From NCBI GenBank assembly GCA_035944135.1, contig DASZBM010000010.1, positions 248,001 to 312,000 of the forward strand: a stretch of 64,000 bases of DNA, given 5' to 3'. Positions 25,867 to 33,785 of the stretch are shown here, in pieces (positions within the stretch are counted from its first letter, which is position 1; each line of letters opens with the position of its first letter). The stretch is from Acidobacteriaceae bacterium. Lineage in GTDB: Bacteria; Acidobacteriota; Terriglobia; Terriglobales; Acidobacteriaceae. The notes under the pieces are model-generated. The model did not search any database, was not told the origin of the DNA, and was given only the letters and a program-made list of their open reading frames with translations. A program made the position numbers and the translations under genes.

Positions 25867-26954
25867 CTCTGCGCCTCACCCAGATGCACAAGCGGCGTAT
25901 GCTCCGGAACAATCACTCGCGGCTTCAGTACGTTCCCCTCGCGCTTCGCCTTCATCAGCCGCTCCACTTCCACAAACACCATCTCCGGCGTCACCTGCTG
26001 CACGCACCCGTTGTTCTTGCACGGAGCGAAATCGCGCCCGTCGTAGCACGGTCTGCACGCAAACCCTTCGCCGCCCCACAGCGCCACGCAGTTCTCGCGC
26101 TGCGGCATAAAACGATACGGACTCGTTGGCCCAAAGATCGCCACAATGCCGGTGCGCGTAATGCCCGCAAGATGCAGCGGTCCCGTGTCGTGCGTCACCG
26201 TCACCGCAGCCGACCCCAGCAGGGAAACGCTCTCCACCAGCGACAGCTTGCCGATCGCATCCCGCACGCCCAGACCCGCGAACGCGGAGGAGACCCATGC
26301 ATCATCCGGCCCACCAATCAGCACCACTTCACAACGCCGCTCGATCAGCCGCGACGCCAGCTCCACATAATTGTGCAGCGGCCACCGGCGCAGCGGATTA
26401 TCCCGCAGCAGGTTCTTCGCGCCGCCCGGCACCAGCACCACACGAGATCCCCCATCCTCACCGGCGACACCCGCCCCCAATCCCTCAATTTCTACCGGAG
26501 CAATGTGCTGCGGAGTCTCGCCATCCTCTCGCCCCAGCAGAATCCGCACATACTCGTCCGTATCCCGCCGTCCCTGCAACAGCGCTCGCTTGCGATCCTC
26601 CCAGCTCAACCGCACTCTGCGCCGCGCGCGCACTGGCCACGTCAGCATGGCGTATCGACTGTCGTAATAAAGCGTCGCGCAAAGCTCATACTCCCTGCCG
26701 AGCATCTGCTTCCAAACTGCGCGCATCGCCCGAAACCGCTCCGCCGCCGATCCCCGCAGCAGCGGCTGCTCATCCACCGCGATCACCTTGATCCACGGAT
26801 ACAGCCCAAGAACCGGCGCCACACCCTTGCCGCACAGCCACTCCACCGAATACCCCTCGCAGTGCAGCGCATACGCCGCCGGCACGGCCATCACTACGTC
26901 ACCAATCGCGCCCAGCTTCACGATCAGCACACGCCTTGTGGCTGCAGCGCTCAC
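25863..26954 (-). CDS. Glycosyltransferase family 9 (heptosyltransferase-like)
   Basis: 363 residues. The N-terminus VLIVKLGAIGDVVMAVPAAY is the GT9 signature, and the donor site shows VVLVPGGAKNLLRDNPLRRW, HDTGPLHLAGITRTGIVAIFGPT and a cysteine-rich segment CRPCYDGRDFAPCKNNGC near residue 320 that may bind metal. GT9 enzymes transfer heptose to lipid A core; with gmhB immediately downstream, an ADP-heptose substrate is reasonable. The start is GTG 26954, overlapping the previous stop as GTGA. Confidence 0.88.
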   Translation of the reverse strand: MSAAATRRVLIVKLGAIGDVVMAVPAAYALHCEGYSVEWLCGKGVAPVLGLYPWIKVIAVDEQPLLRGSAAERFRAMRAVWKQMLGREYELCATLYYDSRYAMLTWPVRARRRVRLSWEDRKRALLQGRRDTDEYVRILLGREDGETPQHIAPVEIEGLGAGVAGEDGGSRVVLVPGGAKNLLRDNPLRRWPLHNYVELASRLIERRCEVVLIGGPDDAWVSSAFAGLGVRDAIGKLSLVESVSLLGSAAVTVTHDTGPLHLAGITRTGIVAIFGPTSPYRFMPQRENCVALWGGEGFACRPCYDGRDFAPCKNNGCVQQVTPEMVFVEVERLMKAKREGNVLKPRVIVPEHTPLVHLGEAQR

Positions 26955-27856
26955 TCGCTCTCCTGAAAGGCCGTCGGATCGTCGCGCCTCCAGTCTCCCA
27001 CGCCGCGCCACACAGCGCGCATGCCCCGAAGGTTGCCCCGGACCGCCCTCTTGGCCAGCCTGGAGGCGACAAACAATCCCTTCGCCACCGATCGCGGCCG
27101 CCCATACCGGTCAAGAAACCGCAGACCCGACGCAGTCACAATCCGGTCCAACCGTGTGCTCTTCTTCGATGGACAACTCCCGCCCTCCTTGTGAAGCACC
27201 GCCGTGTCCGCCGCGATCGCCAGCTTCCAGCCCGCACTCCGCGCGCGAAAGCAGAGATCCGAGTCCTCGAAATACATGAAGTAGCGATCGTCGAGCAGCC
27301 CCACCTGCTCCAGCATCTCTCTCCGCAGCAGAACGCTAGCAAAGGTCAAAAACGATCGCCCATCCAGCTCCGCCGGAGCGTCGAAGTGCCGCGCATACCC
27401 CATCCACGGCACAATCGATCCGCCGCCCCACGCCTGGATCCTGTCCGGATGATCCAGGTAGTGCAGCACACTCCCCACAATCCCCACACTCGGATCGCTC
27501 GCCGCAGCCACCAGCTTCTTCAACGTGTCCTCGGGCGCCAGGATGTCGTTATTCAGCAGCCACACAAAATCTGCTCCGTGCTTCAGCGCACAGCCGATTC
27601 CGAGGTTGCTCCCCGCTGCAAACCCGCGGTTCTCCTCCGCCCTCAACAGCGGAATCCCCGGAGACACTGCGCCAATCCGTTCCAGCGAGTCATCCGTCGA
27701 TGCGTTATCGACAACCAGAATCTTCAGGTCAGGGTAGTCCTGCGCGGTCAGCGACTGAACGCACGCAACCGTGTCACGCCATCCGTTCCAGTTGATGACC
27801 ACACAACAGACACGCGGCGAATGGGCATTCACTGCGCTGTTTCCATCCGCCTGCAC
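26951..27856 (-). CDS. Glycosyltransferase family 2 (rhamnosyltransferase-like)
   Basis: 301 residues with a GT-A fold: CCVVINWNGWRDTVACVQSL, LKILVVDNASTDDS, the donor DxD region WLLNNDILAPEDTL and a later YFMYFEDSDLCFRARSAGWK typical of dTDP-rhamnose transferases. It starts with GTG at 27856 directly after the rfbA stop (TGA-GTG). Being coupled to rfbA and rfbB suggests it uses dTDP-L-rhamnose. No membrane span. Confidence 0.88.
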   Translation of the reverse strand: MQADGNSAVNAHSPRVCCVVINWNGWRDTVACVQSLTAQDYPDLKILVVDNASTDDSLERIGAVSPGIPLLRAEENRGFAAGSNLGIGCALKHGADFVWLLNNDILAPEDTLKKLVAAASDPSVGIVGSVLHYLDHPDRIQAWGGGSIVPWMGYARHFDAPAELDGRSFLTFASVLLRREMLEQVGLLDDRYFMYFEDSDLCFRARSAGWKLAIAADTAVLHKEGGSCPSKKSTRLDRIVTASGLRFLDRYGRPRSVAKGLFVASRLAKRAVRGNLRGMRAVWRGVGDWRRDDPTAFQESE

Positions 27857-28732
27857 TCAATACACCTTCTCGCCGACCAATCGACGAAGATAATCCGCGT
27901 AGCTGCTCTTGCCCAGCTTCGTCGCCAGCGCATTCAACTGGTCCGCGTCAATGTACCCAAGCCGGTACGCAATCTCCTCCGGCGAAGCCACCTTCAATCC
28001 CTGCCGCTGTTCGATCGTCTGGATAAAGTTGCTCGCGTCTAACAGCGAATCGTGGGTGCCCGTATCCAGCCACGCCATGCCACGGCCCAGCACCTCGGTT
28101 CGCAATTGCCCGCGCTCCAGGTACCACCGGTTCACATCCGTAATCTCCAGCTCGCCCCGAGGCGAAGGCTTCAGATTCTCCGCAACTCCAATCACCTGGT
28201 TGTCGTAGAAATAAATTCCCGTCACCGCATACCGCGACTTCGGCTTCGCCGGCTTCTCTTCCAGCGAAATCGCCCGCCGCTCCGCATCGAACTCAACCAC
28301 GCCATAGCGTTCCGGGTCATGCACTGGATACGCAAACACCGTCGCCCCCGTCGTGTGCTCCGCGGCGCTGCGCAGAATGTCCGCGAACTCGTGCCCGTAA
28401 AACAAATTGTCGCCCAGCACCAGGCAGCAGCCATCGTTCCCAATAAACTCGCGCCCGATCAAAAACGCCTGCGCCAGCCCATCCGGCGAGGGCTGCACCG
28501 CATAGCTGAACTTCACGCCCCACTGCTCGCCTGTCCCCAGCAGCGCCTCAAACCGCGGCGTGTCATGCGGTGTCGAAATCACCAGGATCTCGCGAATCCC
28601 CGCCAGCAGCAGCGCCGAAAGCGGATAGTAGATCATCGGCTTGTCGTACACCGGCAGCAGTTGCTTGCTCACCGTCTGCGTCACCGGATACAACCGTGTT
28701 CCCGACCCACCCGCGAGAATAATCCCCTTCAT
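27857..28732 (-). CDS. rfbA: Glucose-1-phosphate thymidylyltransferase
   Basis: 291 residues starting [20 protein letters not shown], with [34 protein letters not shown] and [20 protein letters not shown], the full RmlA signature set. It joins dTTP and glucose-1-phosphate. The frame is open upstream, but ATG 28732 overlaps the rfbB stop as ATGA and begins the conserved sequence. First step of dTDP-rhamnose synthesis; coupled to rfbB. Confidence 0.96.
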   Translation of the reverse strand: MKGIILAGGSGTRLYPVTQTVSKQLLPVYDKPMIYYPLSALLLAGIREILVISTPHDTPRFEALLGTGEQWGVKFSYAVQPSPDGLAQAFLIGREFIGNDGCCLVLGDNLFYGHEFADILRSAAEHTTGATVFAYPVHDPERYGVVEFDAERRAISLEEKPAKPKSRYAVTGIYFYDNQVIGVAENLKPSPRGELEITDVNRWYLERGQLRTEVLGRGMAWLDTGTHDSLLDASNFIQTIEQRQGLKVASPEEIAYRLGYIDADQLNALATKLGKSSYADYLRRLVGEKVY

Positions 28733-29883
28733 CGGCGAGCCTCCGCCGTGGCAACGCTCTTCGCCGGTCCCTTCGCCACTTCGCCTCGGCCGGAATAGTT
28801 CTGCTCCATCCAGTGCTGATACGCTCCGCTCGTCACGTCCGCCACCCACGCCTCGTTCGCCAGGTACCACTCCACCGTCTTGCGCAGTCCCGTCTCAAAC
28901 GTCTCCGCCGGTGTCCATCCCAGCTCGCCCGAAATCTTCCTCGCATCGATCGCATATCGACGATCATGGCCCGGACGATCCTGCACAAACTTGATCTGCT
29001 CCGCGTACGGCCGCGCTCCGGGCTTCAACTCATCCAGCAACGCGCAGATCGTCCGCACTACATCCAGATTCGCCCGCTGGTTGTTGCCGCCGATGTTGTA
29101 CGTCTCCCCCAGCCGTCCGCTCCGCAGCACTGCGCGAATCGCCGTGCAGTGGTCGACAACATACAGCCAGTCCCTCACCTGTTGCCCATCGCCATACACC
29201 GGCAGCGGCTTGCCCGCCAGCGCATTCGAAATCGTCAGCGGAATCAGCTTCTCCGGAAACTGAAACGGCCCGTAGTTATTCGAGCAGTTCGTCACCAGCG
29301 TCGGCATCTTGTACGTGTGGTGCCACGCGCGCACCAGCATGTCACTCGAAGCCTTCGAGGCCGCATACGGCGAGTTCGGCGCATACGGCGTCGTCTCGCT
29401 GAATGCCGGATCTTCCGGCTCGAGCGTCCCATACACCTCATCGGTCGAAACGTGCAAAAACTTGAAGCTCTCGCGCTCCTCGCCCGTCAGCGCGTCATAA
29501 AACTTCCTCGCTGCCTTCAACAGCTGAAACGTCCCATCGATGTTGGTCTGCAAAAACGCATCGGGCCCCAGGATCGACCGATCGACATGGCTCTCCGCCG
29601 CGAAGTGCACCACAGCGCGCGGCCTGTGCTCACGAAAGATCTTTTCCAGCAGCTCCGCATCGCAAATATTGCCGTGCACAAACGTGTACCGCGCATCTCC
29701 ACTTACCGACGCCAGATTCTCCGGATTGCCTGCATACGTCAACGCGTCGAGATTCACCACCGGCGCGTCTTCATTCGCCAGCCAATCCAGCACAAAATTC
29801 GAGCCAATGAATCCGCACCCTCCCGTCACAAGGATCGGGTTCGGTTGCTGGCCCCTCAGGGAATTGCCGTCAGAGTTCGTCAT
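28729..29883 (-). CDS. rfbB: dTDP-glucose 4,6-dehydratase
   Basis: 384-residue extended short-chain dehydrogenase. The NAD-binding motif is [19 protein letters not shown]; the catalytic set is [12 protein letters not shown] and [12 protein letters not shown], with [16 protein letters not shown] downstream. It makes dTDP-4-keto-6-deoxy-D-glucose. The C-terminus is about 20-30 residues longer than usual ([19 protein letters not shown]). I start at ATG 29883; an AT-rich GGAGGAAAAG lies about 15 bp upstream of it. 107 bp separate it from the membrane protein gene upstream. Confidence 0.94.
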   Translation of the reverse strand: MTNSDGNSLRGQQPNPILVTGGCGFIGSNFVLDWLANEDAPVVNLDALTYAGNPENLASVSGDARYTFVHGNICDAELLEKIFREHRPRAVVHFAAESHVDRSILGPDAFLQTNIDGTFQLLKAARKFYDALTGEERESFKFLHVSTDEVYGTLEPEDPAFSETTPYAPNSPYAASKASSDMLVRAWHHTYKMPTLVTNCSNNYGPFQFPEKLIPLTISNALAGKPLPVYGDGQQVRDWLYVVDHCTAIRAVLRSGRLGETYNIGGNNQRANLDVVRTICALLDELKPGARPYAEQIKFVQDRPGHDRRYAIDARKISGELGWTPAETFETGLRKTVEWYLANEAWVADVTSGAYQHWMEQNYSGRGEVAKGPAKSVATAEARR

Positions 29884-29990
29884 GGGCAAGTCTTTCTTTT
29901 CCTCCAAGGTCTTCCCTGACGAGTCATCCACATCAGATTGTGAGTCTTGGATCTTTATCGGTTTTCACCGTGTGCCAAACGGTCCGGACA

Positions 29991-31307
29991 CTATCGCTCC
30001 GGTCGCTTGAGAAACATTGCTGTTGGATAAATGTCTGCATCCATTCGGCCACGGACAATGTTATCGTAATCAACCGCTCGGTCGGTATACACCACATGGC
30101 CAAACTGCCGCAGCGTTCCCGGAAGCGGTCCCTCCGTCGTGCCTTGCATCAATGTTGTCTGAGCGACAACGGCCACCTGGTACAGGCTGAAGCCGGCCAG
30201 CACCGCGGCGCACATTGCAGTCATGTTCCCAATCCATTTTCTTCGCGCCACGACGGCGCAGACGCCACACCACGCTGCCAGTTGCAACATCCTGCCGCCC
30301 GGGTCCGAGATCCCCGCCGCCGCTCCCGGCATAATCAATCCGACAAAGAAAAACACGCACACCGCGATCCAGAAGAAGCGCGTCCTGCTCTCCTTCTTCA
30401 GCCCATTCCTCGCCGCACAAATCGCCAGCGCGAGCACTGTTCCGCCCACCACCACATCCAGCGCAAACAGCACCACAAACACCGTCGGCCCAACCAGCTT
30501 CAGAAGAATCGAATCGTGAAATGTCGACGCGACGTTCACGAATCCCCAGCACTTCAAATAGGTATTCACCCGGAACGCCGCAAACAACAGCGATCCATAC
30601 GGCACTGATCCCACCATCCCCGCCGTTCCATCCACGTCATGATGCGTCAGCCTGCCCGCGAAATACCACACGCAAAGGACAATCGAAGGCAACGTCTGCC
30701 ACAGCAATCTCCATCGTCCTGTCTGCCACGCGTACAGAAACAACAAGCACAACGCAAACCCAAACGGAATCATGTGGCTGAAGAACAGAAGCACCAGCAG
30801 CAGCGCGTAGAGCCACCCGCTCTCCACGTTCTCCATCAGCAGCGCGCAGAACAGCATCGCAAAATACGTGCTGAACTGAAAGTTGCTGAACCCGCACCAC
30901 AGATTAATTCCAACCAGCGCCCCCGCCGTCACCACCATGCTCTGCCAACCCTGCGCCGCACCCGCCGCTCGCTGCAGCTTGGTCGCGCACCACAACCCCA
31001 GCAACACCTCGATCAGCAGCCACACCTTCGCCGCCGTGCCCCACGGCATCACCAGCATCAGCAGCCCAAGCCCCACCGTCGTCAGGTTGTTCGGCACCGG
31101 ATAGTTCTTCAGCAGATAGGCGCTGTCAGGGTGTCCCTGCAGCCAGTCGCGCAACAACACGCCGTGATAGGTCCACTCCACGTAGTCCGCAAACACAGGC
31201 GGCCTGCGGTTCACAAAAAAAATCACCGCCAGCGCTGCAATCACGAGCACCGGCAGCACAACCCACCATCGCGGCATGCGACGCGCGTCACTCCCCATGC
31301 CCCTCAC
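29991..31307 (-). CDS. Polytopic membrane protein of the polysaccharide locus
   Basis: About 438 residues with nine or ten hydrophobic spans (for example WVVLPVLVIAALAVIFFV, LLMLVMPWGTAAKVWLLIEV, LYALLLVLLFFSHMIPFGFAL, FFWIAVCVFFFVGLIMPGAAAG). The first periplasmic loop has ADYVEWTYHGVLLRDWLQG, a GT-C-like placement for polyprenyl-sugar enzymes, but no DD or ExD motif I can assign. Exosortase signature residues were not found either. The GTG at 31307 overlaps the upstream stop; ATG 31298 is an alternative. Context suggests an EPS modifying or polymerising role. Confidence 0.65.
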   Translation of the reverse strand: MRGMGSDARRMPRWWVVLPVLVIAALAVIFFVNRRPPVFADYVEWTYHGVLLRDWLQGHPDSAYLLKNYPVPNNLTTVGLGLLMLVMPWGTAAKVWLLIEVLLGLWCATKLQRAAGAAQGWQSMVVTAGALVGINLWCGFSNFQFSTYFAMLFCALLMENVESGWLYALLLVLLFFSHMIPFGFALCLLFLYAWQTGRWRLLWQTLPSIVLCVWYFAGRLTHHDVDGTAGMVGSVPYGSLLFAAFRVNTYLKCWGFVNVASTFHDSILLKLVGPTVFVVLFALDVVVGGTVLALAICAARNGLKKESRTRFFWIAVCVFFFVGLIMPGAAAGISDPGGRMLQLAAWCGVCAVVARRKWIGNMTAMCAAVLAGFSLYQVAVVAQTTLMQGTTEGPLPGTLRQFGHVVYTDRAVDYDNIVRGRMDADIYPTAMFLKRPER

Positions 31308-32632
31308 GCGGCCGTCTCCTCAATCGCTCTTCTGCCGAAGCCCATGCCCATCGCTAACGCTGCTGCGATCCACGTATACGTTAGATTCAGGTGCGCTCCG
31401 CACAAATTGGCGATCGGTTGCATCGCCGCCAGCGCGAGCACCCGCGCATCCGCGTGATAGCGCCGCAAAAAATAAACCGGCTTCGACAAAATCCACATCA
31501 TGTACATCCACAGCGGAATTCCCAGGTCGACGATATAGTCGATCGGCCCCAGACTCGGCGCATCTCCAAACGTCTCTTCGAACGCCGCTCCCTGCCTGTA
31601 CTCCGGCTGGTCTCTCACCAGCGGGTAGAATCCCCATCCCACTCCCGCAAGAGGATGTTCCTTGATCATTCGCGGCGCCAGGACTGCTCCTGCAATTCTG
31701 CCTTTCACCACATTCGCGTCTTCCGCGCGCAGGTTGCTCAATTGCGTATAGATCGCCACAGCCTGCGAGTACTGCTCCATCCGCGCCGGCAGATCCAACA
31801 CAATCGAAGCCGCTACCACCAGCACACCAAAGGTGCTCAGCAGCGCCACCCTCTTCCACCCATGCAGCATCCACACCAGGTACACAATCCCCAGCAATGC
31901 GAGCGCAAAGAACGCCGCCTTCGACTGTGAACCAATCAAGCTGATCGTGAACACAATCAAGGCCGCATACATCTTCTTCCTGCTCAGCCATCCTCTCCGC
32001 CGCATTGCGAAGCAAAGAGCGAACAGGCTCAGAAGGTAGACTCCATACGGTCCACCCTCATTCAGAAATCCATGAAACCGTTTCCCGCTTGGATCGAATC
32101 CCGCGAACGTACTCAGGAAGAATTCTGCAATCGAGAACAACCCGCTCGCCACGCCCGTCCACAGATACACCTTCGCTCCGAACGCGCACAGCCTCTCATC
32201 CTCCCTGAACAGGTTCGCCAGGTACAGCATGTAAAACGCGTCGAGGAACAGCTCGACCACACGCGAAACCGTCACAATCAGCGGCCTCTGCAGCGGCGGC
32301 ACTGCAATCGTGTCAAACTGTTGCCGCAGCGCGAACACCGCCAGCACCAGCGCCGCGGCCATAAAGATCAGGTAGCTTGTCCCGATGCTCGCAAACGGAC
32401 GGAACACTCGCATCCGCAGATCATTCTTCGCAAACATCCACAGCAGCAGGAGAAAATCCGCAGCGAAGATCAACTCCAGATATTGAATGCTTGCAATCTT
32501 CAGCAGCAGCGTCGCGGCCAGCGAGCAGGCAAGAAATACCAGCGCGTACTTATGAACGCGCAGGAACCTCTCCGCCCGCAAACTCTCCGCGTTAGGCACG
32601 GGACGTGCCGCTGCTCGTCGATTCGTACTCAT
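31304..32632 (-). CDS. O-antigen ligase / polymerase-like membrane protein
   Basis: 442 residues with about 11 spans. The large periplasmic loop near residues 285-375 contains GRIAGAVLAPRMIKEHPLAGVGWGFYPLVRD, which matches the family pattern R-x-H-P-hhG-hG-hG-hY of WaaL/Wzy proteins. These either polymerise repeat units (Wzy) or ligate polymers (WaaL). Its first 41 bp overlap the end of the Wzz gene in a different frame, so translation is probably coupled. In a Wzx/Wzy-type locus this would be the polymerase candidate; no flippase is seen in the window. Confidence 0.82.
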   Translation of the reverse strand: MSTNRRAAARPVPNAESLRAERFLRVHKYALVFLACSLAATLLLKIASIQYLELIFAADFLLLLWMFAKNDLRMRVFRPFASIGTSYLIFMAAALVLAVFALRQQFDTIAVPPLQRPLIVTVSRVVELFLDAFYMLYLANLFREDERLCAFGAKVYLWTGVASGLFSIAEFFLSTFAGFDPSGKRFHGFLNEGGPYGVYLLSLFALCFAMRRRGWLSRKKMYAALIVFTISLIGSQSKAAFFALALLGIVYLVWMLHGWKRVALLSTFGVLVVAASIVLDLPARMEQYSQAVAIYTQLSNLRAEDANVVKGRIAGAVLAPRMIKEHPLAGVGWGFYPLVRDQPEYRQGAAFEETFGDAPSLGPIDYIVDLGIPLWMYMMWILSKPVYFLRRYHADARVLALAAMQPIANLCGAHLNLTYTWIAAALAMGMGFGRRAIEETAA

Positions 32633-33785
32633 TCAGTGCGCGGTGAACTCTGCGCCGAAGGTCTGTCGCCTTCGCCGCCATCAGCGCAAACCCGATCAGC
32701 CCGCCCAGCACAAACCCAATCAGCGCAAACAGCCGCCGCGACGGCCACGACTTCTCATCCGGAAGCACAGCGCTGTCCACCAGCTCTACCGGCGGCGAGT
32801 ACGCCTCGTCGATCTTCGCATTCTCGTACTGCTTGGACAGAATCTCGAACAGCGTCTCGTGATACTGCACCTCGCGCTCTTTCTCGGCGACTTCCATCGC
32901 CACCGCGGGCAGCTTGGCGGCACCCGGAGCCGTGCCTGTTCCTCCGGTCTGCACTTCCATCCGATGAATCTGGTCCTGCAGACTCCCGATCTGCGACCGC
33001 AGCGTTACCACCTGCGGATTCTCGCTCGTTCGACCGGTCTCCAGCCCTGCAAGCTGCTCCTGCCTTTGCGCAAGCTGCTGCCGCAATTCGGCAATCGCGC
33101 TCACCCCCAGCCGCACCTGCGCCTCCGGCTGCAGCATTCCGGTCTTCTGTTGCGCAACCTTCAGGTCTTCTTCGGCCTGCGCCAGCTTCTCCTTCTCGTC
33201 TTCCAGAGGATCCTCGAAGTAGCGCAACTGATGCTCGGCCTCAGACCGCGTGATCTGATCATTCAGCCTGTACAGTGCCGCCGGAAACTCATTCGCAATG
33301 CGCAGCGCCGTCTCTGGCTCCGGCGCCCGCACCGTCACCGTCACAAACTGGTCCTTATCCACACTGATCTTCGCCATCCCGCTCAGCCTTCGCCGCAGCT
33401 CGGAAGGCTTTGTCGTGTGGAAGTAATCCTGCAGGTGCTGGTGCGCGATCACATCATCGGCCACGGTGCGGCTGCTGATCAGCCCCATGTACTGGTCGCC
33501 GGGATTGCGGGTCGGCATCACCAGGCTCAGCGTCTGTCCCTTCGGCGTCGGCGGCATCAGGCGCACCGTCGCGTCATACTTCGGATGCATCAGCCACGCC
33601 GCGCCATACGCCAGCAACGCACCGGCGATCGCGCACCCCACAATGAAGTACCGTCGCTTCCAGATCGAAACCACGAACCTCCGCAGGTCGATAACCCGGT
33701 ACTCCGGATCTTCCGCGCTCACCACATCGTTGTGCGTCGCCGTGCGGGCCCTGCTTGTCATCACATCCTGCATCGTTTCGCTCAC
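32592..33785 (-). CDS. Chain-length determinant protein (Wzz / GumC-like, without kinase)
   Basis: 397 residues. Cytoplasmic N-terminus, first span FIVGCAIAGALLAYGAAWLM near 47-66, a periplasmic domain with long coiled coil (about 170-300, EDPLEDEKEKLAQAEEDLKV; LRQQLAQRQEQLAGLETG) and second span LFALIGFVLGGLIGFALMA near 357-375. The motif PxxP-like PPVELVDSAVLPDEKSWPSR precedes the second span as in PCP proteins. No Walker motifs, so it lacks the BY-kinase domain. It starts with GTG, sharing one base with the stop of the Wza-like gene (TAGTG), and ends 41 bp inside the next gene. Confidence 0.9.
   Translation of the reverse strand: MSETMQDVMTSRARTATHNDVVSAEDPEYRVIDLRRFVVSIWKRRYFIVGCAIAGALLAYGAAWLMHPKYDATVRLMPPTPKGQTLSLVMPTRNPGDQYMGLISSRTVADDVIAHQHLQDYFHTTKPSELRRRLSGMAKISVDKDQFVTVTVRAPEPETALRIANEFPAALYRLNDQITRSEAEHQLRYFEDPLEDEKEKLAQAEEDLKVAQQKTGMLQPEAQVRLGVSAIAELRQQLAQRQEQLAGLETGRTSENPQVVTLRSQIGSLQDQIHRMEVQTGGTGTAPGAAKLPAVAMEVAEKEREVQYHETLFEILSKQYENAKIDEAYSPPVELVDSAVLPDEKSWPSRRLFALIGFVLGGLIGFALMAAKATDLRRRVHRALNEYESTSSGTSRA

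Noticed and set aside
29991-31307. The membrane protein of the EPS locus as the exosortase partner of the PExPT-CTERM protein
   Set aside because: Too long and the Cys/Arg/His signature positions of exosortases could not be found.
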